64,000 nucleotides of DNA from Orbicella faveolata (taxonomy: Eukaryota; Cnidaria; Anthozoa; Scleractinia; Merulinidae), in the NCBI RefSeq assembly GCF_002042975.1, contig NW_018148700.1, positions 267,130 through 331,129 on the forward strand, in the 5' to 3' direction. Below the pieces are notes generated by a model, which was not told where the DNA came from, made no database searches, and saw only the letters and a program-made list of their open reading frames with translations. How positions within the stretch are numbered: position 1 is the first letter of the stretch; each line of letters opens with the position of its first letter. The position numbers and the translations under genes are program-made. Shown here piece after piece: positions 56,801 through 64,000 of this stretch.

Positions 56801-59800
56801 GTTTTTCCTGAGATTCCGCGGCAACGCTCTTCGGAGCTTCTCTTAGTACATTAAAGCTCGACACTTCGGCTGGATACGTAAAAAGTCTCTTTTCCCAGCC
56901 GATTTCGGCGGGCATCTGTAACATTCCCACCTTCTTGATATGCGGGGTAGCATGTTGAAAATCTTGATTATAACCTGTTGCGTGTGCAGAAAAACACATG
57001 GTATAAATCAGATATTTGGTTTACAAATTCGACCTGCTGTTAGCAACGCTTGCCAGCGCTCAAAAATTCAGCAAATGAGCACGCCTTAGAAGCGACCAGC
57101 GAAATCAGTTCGGGAAAGCGAACAGAAACCGCCAAACCCGCCAGCGAACGTTCACTGCAATTGAAGAATTCTTTCACGCTCCTCGCTACCTGTCTGATAT
57201 CTATAACAAGTGCATCTGAGCAAACACAATAGGTTATTGCACTCACCGCTTCCCGGGCTGGCTATGATCACATTCGAAGGCAGTTTCTTGAGCTTTTCCG
57301 TCCTCTTCTTGACTAAGAATGCTTTCGGCATTTTTCGCAGGCTTAGTCAGCCAAATTTGTCGGACAGTATTTCTCTGCCGGGCTGTTGTTTAGTAGATCG
57401 GAACGTGTTCCGATTAACGTGCAGTTGGGAGTTGTGAAGGGCGACTCTGCTCTTCTTAGCGTCTGTCGCATTTATTGGTTGTTTGATCGTGACGTCACAA
57501 GTCAGGTGTAACACATTATTAGTGTGAATCCGCGCCGGGGGGCTGGCTTCGGGTCAAAATTAAGAAGCTGTACCGTATTTGGAAAACCCGGGTAAAAACC
57601 CCATTAAGTGCACACCCTGTGCTTCAGCCAGTCAACAAAAGGCTTAATTGACTTGAAGTATACGAGCGTCTCGCCCTTCCTTCAGTTTGAAGGGGTTCAA
57701 ACCAAAGGAAATTCCAAGGTCGTTAAAAAAAGGCTCAAGGCTTCACAGCAAATCAGTTCTTGTTTGAACTAAAGAGCAAAAAAACAACAGGTGATGCGAG
57801 TTTATTACCATTGTTCGCCATTGTTATGATTCGAAAGTCAATACAAGAGGATAATTAACTAACTCGAACAATAACACCTCAATACACGTCGCGCTGCAAA
57901 TCAAAATCAAACACTATCGATAAATCGCTTCAGGCCAAAAATTTGCATTTCGGCCCGTGTAATAACAATTAACGATGCTACCCGGCCCAGCGCCTGTTTA
58001 ACCTTCACGGGGAGTTAATAATCTGTTATCAAAACTCTTCTGGTTTCCTTTCTTAGCTGATCAGATGTTGAAGCGGTGTAGGTTTTCCTTAGCAAGAGAC
58101 TAAATTCTGCTCCCTGTAAACCATCAGCATTGCAGGTGACTCGATAGTAATATCGTGTCGCTTAAAAAAAAACCTACAAGGCCAAGATTACAGAACTTGT
58201 TTTGAATATTACATTTCGGGGAAGACGTCGAAAGTTTATCAAAACAACGAGCCAAGGTGACACTTGGTTTTGATGGACGAAATGAAATTCTGCAAAGCCC
58301 TCTCTTAGCAACCAACAACCTGTCTTTTCGGAATTTTTTAATTACCAAGGAGAAAGCATCTCCTTGAAAGAACCTATCCACCTTATATCTCATTTCAAAT
58401 GACAATCTCATAACGGTTGGGTTTTAATCTTAACTATAGGAAGTCGTGCATTCTTTTAATCCGGGCTTGTTGTGTCGGGATTACGTGGAAAATCAACAGA
58501 AGGAAGGCAAATTTTTCCTTGTTGATATTCCCAGAGCAATGAGCGGAATTTTATTTACAATCTCCTTATATTGTGGATGCTGTTAAGATAAGAACCTGTC
58601 GGCTGTATAATGGGAAAAATGTTGCTCGCCCTTCAGCGGTAACTCGATCCTAAATTCCTGCTAAATTATCTGGATCTGCTGGCCACATTCTTCTTTTTTT
58701 AGATTTTATGCCCGTGTCTTAGAGTGTTTTATTTTTTAAGCAGGGAATAGTATTTCTTGGCGCAAGTCCCATATGTTGAGAAAGCGAAATGCGTGAGGGA
58801 CTGAAGTTGTTTTTGTCACGTTATATGTTCTCTTTTTTAAGCTCTTTCTCAGTGATTAGGGACGAATTTCTTTATTTTGTGGTTCCTTTGCGGAGTTTCA
58901 ATCAATTTAAACTGCAAATTAACTTGATGAGGTGTTTGCTTTAGAAGGCAAACTTGATCAGTTTGGAAGCCAAGTTCGACTTATTTGTATCTAAACATCA
59001 AAATGGTTCTTTCTACTAATCGGAGGCTTGCTTTTTCCCGTGCTGTTCGTGTACATGAAAAGCATCGCCTGAAGCAGAAAAAGTTTTTTCTTTAAATGTA
59101 TATTTCCGAAGTTGCAGGATTACAAAATTTTGAAGAAGTATGGGTAGCTTGTATTTTAATCACCCGAAAAAAATAAAATGCTCGCCGGGGTGACTCATCA
59201 ATTCATAGGGCACAGCGGAAACAAGTGACCGAGGTGACCCAGGTAGGCTACCATCACGGCTGTTAAGACACGATAAAAGCTCTCATTTCATTCAATAACA
59301 AGTTAATTCTTCAAGTGACAATCGGTTGAAATGAGTGGTAAATTAGCGATCCTTCTTTAGGGAAGTTTTGAAGGCGTCCGGAATTCATAGCGCCGGAGAC
59401 GTTGCTAAGACATTGCAATTAGCTTTGGAACTGAAGGAAGTTATAACTACAGTCTGTTGAGTGCCTGTTCATTTTAATGTAGTGATTGCGTTTTTACGCC
59501 GAATAAATCGATTGAAAAGCTTCCATAATCAGCCCTGACGACACAGCAATAGTCGATCCTTTCTTCGTCGGACGTGCTTGCAGATTTTGTTCAAGACAAA
59601 AGTGTTTTCTTTACAAGATGTAATGACTTCCTATTTCCCTTTCAAGTTGTAGACAAACAATTAATTTGGGAACATGACGCCATGCATTCAACCGAGGGTG
59701 TTCCTGCTTGTTTTTAGACGCAAGTGCAAGCCTTTGTTCACAGTTAGCAAGGTTATTTTCCTTTGTAATACAATCGAAACACAATCAAAGTCTATTTACG

Positions 59801-62800
59801 ACCTGCTCTATGGACTATGAAATCAAAAACACCCATTTTCACGTGATTTGTAATGAAAGTAAATTTATTGTAATTGCGAAATTCCTTCCTCGGAAAACAT
59901 TTCTCGCGTTTTTTCTCAGTCGTTTGGTTTAAAGTGATTCTAATAAAGGTTATTAAAACGTTCGGCTTCAGTTTTAAACGCCGCTTTTGTAAACCAGGTG
60001 TGTAAATCAGCGTGAACGCGGCCGCAAAAATGCCACCGCGTTTTGTGCGAGTGCGTCTGTTGTGTTTCTCCATTTTGTTCAAAAAGAAAAAGGTTCGCAG
60101 GTAGCGAGTCGCTTGGCTTTTTGAAAAAAATAATATTGTATAGGTCAGTAGTAAACATAACTAAACCTGCTGTACGATTTTAGCGTTGTCTCACTGAAAC
60201 AACCGCCATTTGTTCAGTTTACGACAACACCGCCTTGATTCGTTTAATATACGAAAGAAAACCTGTTGCACTGACCTTAAAGTGACGTGGGAGTTTAATG
60301 AATGAATGAATGGTAAAAAAAAAATAATTGCACGAAATGATTTGTGCAGGACTTTGGCCCAAAAATTGAAGCTCCGTGATTGAAATTTCCCCACGAGGAA
60401 AATAAATAAAATAGACTAGTAAAAAACATTGATTCGGCACAGCGTTCATGCTGCGCGATTATCCCCGGCTTCAAACAAGGAAAGCTTACAGTATTGTAAC
60501 TACAATGCTTTGACCTGCTTCAAAATGGGTCACAGTTTTTACTTTGTTGTGGTTTTTTACGTGCCCACTGTACGTGGTGACTTTGGCATACAAATCTTCG
60601 CGCATCATTTTGGTTTGCCGTGTTGGTTTCTATATTTCCACTTCCTGTGCTGAAGAGAATCTCTTTGTTTTCCTGTAAAATTTAATTTCGAGCCGTCCGA
60701 CCATTCAATCATTGATTGCTTTGGTTCTCGTGCCAACGCTCTCGGCAGAATAGCGTAGCTTTCTTCTCCTATTACACAACCTATGGGATGTTTGGCCAAA
60801 ATTGATAAATTCTAGGTTTTAAGTAAACAAGCTGCATTTAATATGGTTTTGTGTGTCAAATACAGAGTTCTTGAAAAAGACTAGCAAGTCTTGAAGCTAA
60901 ATGAAACCTTAAACTAACGTCAAAATTATATTGAAAAATTGTTGAAAAAACGCAACGAAAAATCCAGGAAACCTTAGAGTGTGGGTGGCCAAAATGGAGA
61001 CAAAATAGAGAAGGCCACTGTCGGGTGGATAGAAAGAAACTCAGCGTAATTTTCTGCACAGGAGTGTCTCCAGAGCATAAAAATAGTCACTGAGTTTTTC
61101 TGACGCTTGACTTTAGTTTTGGAGCTCGTTAATTAAAAGAATAGTGTAATTAAGACCGAAAATTGATTTTGTCGACGAAGAGAGATGCCACTTAACACGA
61201 ATTCCCGTCTGGTGACCTTGCAGATCTACAGGCCCGGCGTGGAATAACTTGGGTCTTCACCGTCACACTAAGATTGATTGATATCAATTTTCCTTACATA
61301 ATCAATACATTGATTAAAGGCGCCAAAAAGAAAAGCTTCATTAAGAAAGGTTGACGGGCACAGAGTGCCAATTCTTGAGCTTCCCGCCATGTTTGAGAGG
61401 CGTGAAATTCTGAGTGCGAGAATTCTATTTCAAACGATTCCCGCAAAGCCTTTATTTTTGAAATGCCCTGATTCTCTAAGATAAGTGGCAAGATATTTTA
61501 CTCATCAACTCTGAGGGATTTAGACGGCTTCTAATCCCAGATTTCTCCAAAGATCTGAAGAAAGGTTATCCTCGCGAACGGTCACGAACGGACGAAAAGG
61601 GATTGGGACGAGATCTTTCTCTTCTCACGAACGCGTGTTGTGCCCGGCCCAGGCTAAATTCAAATCTAGCCAAATATCCTTTCGTGTTGTCTCGAAAGAG
61701 TCGAAAAGACACCATAGGAGTGCTTGCCACGCTGTAGAGGAATCAGTTGTTGCTTTACTATGAAGTCTGCGTAATTCGCCTCTCCAGTTTTTCGTATGCT
61801 TGTTTGGATTGCCGAGTATAGAGGAATCTTTGTTCATAATATTTGCCTCGTTGGCATAAGCGATACAGTTTCTGATGCAGCTGCAAACACATTAGTTCTG
61901 AATATTGAAAGGGCATAGCATGGTTCACTGTCTTGAGGAATTTGAACCCGATGTATTAAATACTTCTTGCGCGAAGCTCATTAGCGCTTTTACAACCCAG
62001 AAATTTTCCCGTTTTTGAAAACCAATTTCGCCTTGAATTTTAAGTCCAAAGAGCCAAATATTTCACCATATTACTAAGTTTCACGAGCTCTTTAAATATT
62101 TTTAGTCATTTTGTATCTAGCCTGATGCCTTCTCTACGCAAAGTCGTATTTTAATGAGGAAAAGTGTAAATAATATCAGCAAAGATCCCTCCATAAAGAC
62201 CAAAAATAACGAAATTATTAACCCGAGTCCCATACAGCCTCCTGTCTCGCGCCATCTTTGCAACCTTGTAAATATAAAACAGGGAGATTTGTTATTTCAA
62301 GTGTGAACGAGAGAGTTAAACGAATTTTAGCCAACTTGTTTTTTATGTTTTCTTTTCTCGTTTTGGTGTTTAGTTGGAGTTAAGTGCTTACAATCATTTC
62401 CGTTTCAGTCGACTGAGAAAACTGAAACCAATAATTACTCAGTCGTTAGAATATTCTGCGGTTGTGACAAAGCAAGTTTTAATGGCGAAAAAGCAAACTT
62501 TTTTAAGAATGACGTTCATCTATGTAATGTGGGCGATCCGATAAGATCAATTCTTGGCCATTCATAAAATTATTTTTGTAGGTAAATTATTGTGCTCCTG
62601 TTTAAGAATTTGCCTATTGATGGGGAATTCTTAATCGATTTTAACACAAATAAGGACCTAGTTATAAAGAAACTCAATATGCAAGCCCACGCCTGTCAAT
62701 CATTGCATGTCAATCAATACAAAGTTAGCGGGTACGAGGGAAAAGTTGTGACATAAACAACTCCCTGGTATTTCGAATTCTTTCAAATGACTCTTACTGT

Positions 62801-63431
62801 CAGTGTTTCTCTGATGTACAGTATTTAAAACAGTTGAAACTCGTCGCTTTGTTACTTTAATTATTCAACACATATATCTGCCAACTTTTCATTGGTTTTC
62901 CTAATCTCTCAGCCGATGAAGAAGCAAACAACTGCACGTGCAATTTGCAGAATTTAATTTCGCCGCTTGGCTTTATGATTGACCAGCTCAATGGGTAAAT
63001 CAGCATAAAGATATTGCAATGAACCAAAATCTCTTTTTGTAGTAGCAGCGATCTCATGACGATTTTTCTTGGCAACACCAATAAAAGAAAACTGCTTAGT
63101 GCACTGCGCCCACCAGAGACCGCTGATATTCCCAAAGCCCCATCCCACCTCGCCTTGGTTGCGTCGTTCCCAGAGCATTTTCTCCCTTCCTCCCACTGAC
63201 CAGTACCATCGAAGACTCAGGGTATCCTTACGATTTGTTAAAGCGCGTTACGTCCAGATTTTAATTAATAAACCATGATTGGTATTTTCAGAGGACCTTT
63301 CCCAGATGTTCCAAGAGGCTGGACTTGTGGAAGAACAGAACTACGTCGACCGCAGACTGCAAGTGAATCGCGGGCGTCAGCTTAAAATGTACCGTATCTG
63401 GATTCAGTGCAAGTACAGAAAACCAAGATGA
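44811..63431 (+). CDS. METTL2: METTL2, tRNA N3-methylcytidine methyltransferase (11 exons, ~397 aa)
   Basis: Exons: 44811-44896, 45087-45178, 45641-~45690, 45886-46273, 47090-47139, 48099-48159, 48377-48516, 49066-49096, 50151-50226, 51203-51268, 63292-63431; GT-AG junctions in phase except at exon 3. The product follows human METTL2 throughout: [33 protein letters not shown] motif [57 protein letters not shown] and R-R-L-Q-V-N-R-G. Family enzymes methylate C32 of certain tRNAs in the cytosol. Exon 4 carries a long serine/acid-rich linker before the catalytic domain. A single unknown base at 45691 sits where the exon 3 donor should be. AATAAA at 63461. The last intron (12 kb) hosts a Snail gene on the other strand. 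Confidence 0.95.
45226..45575. mobile_element. MITE with 'ctcccatataaaaat'-type inverted ends, copy B
   Basis: Left 'gtaccatataaaaagggcag', and reverse complement of right 'ttaccatataaaaagaacag'. It shares 'tttcacccctaagaagtatc' and 'ggaccttttgaggctgaaca' with copy A. Intron 2 of METTL2, 48 bases after the exon 2 donor. Confidence 0.8.
47431..47707 (+). mobile_element. tRNA-derived SINE, plus orientation
   Basis: A-box-like 'gtggcttaatggttaatgca', B box 'gggtttgaaccct', body 'ttgggcaagacactttactc' and 'gtgtataaattta'. Intron 5 of METTL2. Confidence 0.9.
47756..47992 (-). mobile_element. tRNA-derived SINE, minus orientation, 5'-truncated
   Basis: It begins 'aggtaaagtctgc' and contains the reverse of 'gtgtataaaatgggtac'. 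It ends at the B box ('gggcttgaacctgg') without the A box. It faces the copy at 47431 at a distance of 48 bases, forming an inverted pair. Confidence 0.85.
48630..48655. repeat. Simple repeat (cat)n
   Basis: A run of 'catcatcatcatcatcat' in intron 7 of METTL2, with looser copies on both sides. Confidence 0.85.
49365..49816. mobile_element. ~450-bp MITE-like element
   Basis: Left 'gtatacattactagcaaaga'; reverse complement of right 'cgtacattacttgcaaaaca', both followed by 'tttcgga'-type sequence. Internal 'ttcggac' units recur in both orientations. Intron 8 of METTL2. Confidence 0.75.
49870..50092. mobile_element. ~220-bp MITE-like element with ~55-bp inverted ends
   Basis: Left 'aactttatttaatacaatat'; reverse complement of right 'aacttgatttaatacaatat', with similarity continuing through 'ttcgg' and 'actacca'. 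Intron 8 of METTL2. Confidence 0.8.
50270..50575. mobile_element. Probable old DNA-transposon remnant
   Basis: The ends are loosely inverted ('gcgtccacattacgccg' and the reverse of 'tgtgtggatagggccc'), with 'gaaaacg' blocks inside as in the 1531 element. Weak evidence. Intron 9 of METTL2. Confidence 0.4.
51450..51856 (+). repeat. Long inverted duplicate flanking Snail, left arm
   Basis: Matches the reverse complement of 61819-62172 over most of its length, for example 'gtgaaacttagtaat', 'aaatttctgggt', 'gcgctaatgagct' and 'cagaaactgtatcgcttatg'. I estimate near 75-80% identity in the better parts. No recognisable coding content. Confidence 0.85.
51857..56202. other. METTL2 last intron, left of Snail: no gene seen
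   Basis: AT-rich DNA with short chance frames only. It may hold Snail regulatory DNA downstream of that gene; nothing specific could be assigned. Confidence 0.4.
56203..56208 (-). terminator. Polyadenylation signal of the Snail gene
   Basis: 'tttatt' on the plus strand is AATAAA on the minus strand, about 95 bases after the Snail stop. Confidence 0.6.
56304..57331 (-). CDS. Snail-family zinc-finger repressor (251 aa, 2 exons)
   Basis: Exon 1 is 57331-57247 and exon 2 is 56974-56304 on the minus strand. The donor 'gtgagt' and acceptor 'cacgcaacag' join in phase 1. Exon 1 starts [10 protein letters not shown], the SNAG repressor domain typical of Snail/Slug/Gfi proteins (recruits LSD1/CoREST-type corepressors in animals). 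Exon 2 has a linker and five C2H2 fingers at about residues 112-133, 143-164, 169-189, 197-217 and 225-246. Fingers 2-5 are almost canonical Snail: [48 protein letters not shown] and F-S-R-M-S-L-L. Finger 1 uses H-x4-C as in the family. It is a nuclear repressor of E-box (CAGGTG) genes in gastrulation and EMT-like programs. It is nested in the METTL2 last intron. Confidence 0.95.
57474..57508 (-). promoter_or_regulatory. Putative Snail promoter cluster: CCAAT, CRE, CAGGTG E-box
   Basis: Upstream of the SNAG ATG at 57331: 'attggtt' (CCAAT on the minus strand) at 57474-57480, 'tgacgtca' (perfect CRE) at 57490-57497 and 'caggtg' (Snail-type E-box) at 57503-57508. Snail proteins bind CAGGTG and vertebrate Snail1 represses itself, so autoregulation is plausible but not shown. 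Confidence 0.5.
57509..61818. other. METTL2 last intron, right of Snail: no gene seen
   Basis: No coding region is supported. This is the upstream side of Snail and so a candidate for its enhancers. Only short AT-rich tracts and chance frames were seen. Confidence 0.4.
61819..62172 (-). repeat. Long inverted duplicate flanking Snail, right arm
   Basis: Reverse-complement partner of 51450-51856, about 10 kb away; see that entry for shared blocks. Confidence 0.85.
62173..63291. other. METTL2 last intron, right end: no gene seen
   Basis: No supported coding region. The acceptor of the METTL2 last exon ('ggtattttcag') closes the stretch. Confidence 0.4.
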
Positions 63432-63460
63432 CGACAATTCCAATTGTAAACCGACAAAGG

Positions 63461-63466
63461 AATAAA
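63461..63466 (+). terminator. Polyadenylation signal of METTL2
   Basis: AATAAA 30 bases after the METTL2 stop at 63431. Confidence 0.75.
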
Positions 63467-63898
63467 ATAGGCCCTTTGCAGGATCCGGTCACATGGTACG
63501 GAATTAATTATGCTGGAACGCAAGTTACACAGTGGGACTTCCAAAACAAAGTATGCCTCAGACAATTTAAGTAAAAGCCTTAAGTCTACAGGTCAGCAGA
63601 AAACACTTTTGTAGATGAGGAAATTAAAAGTTTTCCTAAATTGATGTTATCAAGAACCCAGGAATTAAACCCATTTTTAATTATATTTATTTCAGTCATA
63701 CAATAATATTTTTATAAATAATAATATTTTTTAAAAGACTGAGAAAATTGTGAATGCTCCAGGTTAATTTGCACTGCTCTGAAAATTTAAAATTACAATA
63801 ATTTTTCCCACTCTCAGCCTGTGAATCACAATAAAGTAATTTATATTCCCTAAGTAAGATGATAAAGATAAAAACTTCTGTTATTTCATTTTTGCAGG

Positions 63899-64000
63899 GC
63901 CAGCAACAAATGTTTGTCATGATGTTGTAGACCAGAGATGCAAGAATGATCTTCACTACAGCAAAACTTTAGTTCCTGTCAGTTTACAAACTGCAGAAGA
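63899..64000 (+). other. Possible first-seen internal exon of a next gene (partial)
   Basis: After 'tttcatttttgcag' a frame (G)GG-CCA-GCA-ACA stays open to the window end, encoding P-A-T-N-V-C-H-D-V-V-D-Q-R-C-K-N-D-L. Only about 34 codons are visible and I do not recognise the product. It could be an alternative METTL2 3' exon, an exon of the next gene, or chance. Confidence 0.3.

Noticed and set aside
1-64000. CRISPR arrays or bacterial operons
   Set aside because: The spliced genes, SINEs and polyadenylation signals show animal nuclear DNA. The tandem repeats found lack the repeat-spacer pattern.

Overview
The window is animal nuclear DNA and most probably comes from a stony coral or close anthozoan. 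The genes have many small exons with GT-AG introns. The conserved proteins are ordinary metazoan ones (SLC35B1, METTL2, Snail, ASDURF). Between them lie tRNA-derived SINEs and many short inverted-repeat elements of types I associate with corals. The lineage call rests on recall of those repeats, not on a search.

Left part (1-17000): a lineage-specific gene neighbourhood. Four small genes and one decayed copy, on both strands, share a short N-terminal module with invariant M, I, N and L residues (Y-[DE]-x-x-M-x-x-x-[LF]-x-x-I-[FL]-x-N-L). The largest (691 aa, 2822-4897 minus) adds about seven tandem ~82-residue repeats, each opening with an RRxSAP-like motif. The 94-aa neighbour (8241-8525 minus) carries one such unit. 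A 77-aa gene (12634 plus) and a broken copy (9384 plus) lie in a duplicated block that includes the promoter. A 103-aa member lies at 16578. I do not recognise this family. It is my candidate for an undescribed system.

Middle part (18970-41703): ASDURF, the small prefoldin-like PAQosome subunit, is in four exons. Its third intron holds an unrecognised ~359-aa gene of probable repeat origin. SLC35B1, the ER ATP/ADP exchanger, follows in nine exons. Its 7.8-kb last intron contains an apparently intronless class A GPCR on the opposite strand, a 140-bp near-perfect hairpin, a tandem duplication and a GGCGGGAA-bearing minisatellite.

Right part (44811-63431): METTL2, a tRNA m3C methyltransferase, is in eleven exons. 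Its 12-kb last intron contains a two-exon Snail-family gene on the opposite strand, flanked by a pair of ~400-bp inverted duplicates. So the last introns of two neighbouring housekeeping genes each host an opposite-strand regulatory or receptor gene. Stretches between genes are AT-rich, with MITE-like elements, SINEs and a LINE 3' end. No RNA gene or CRISPR array was seen.
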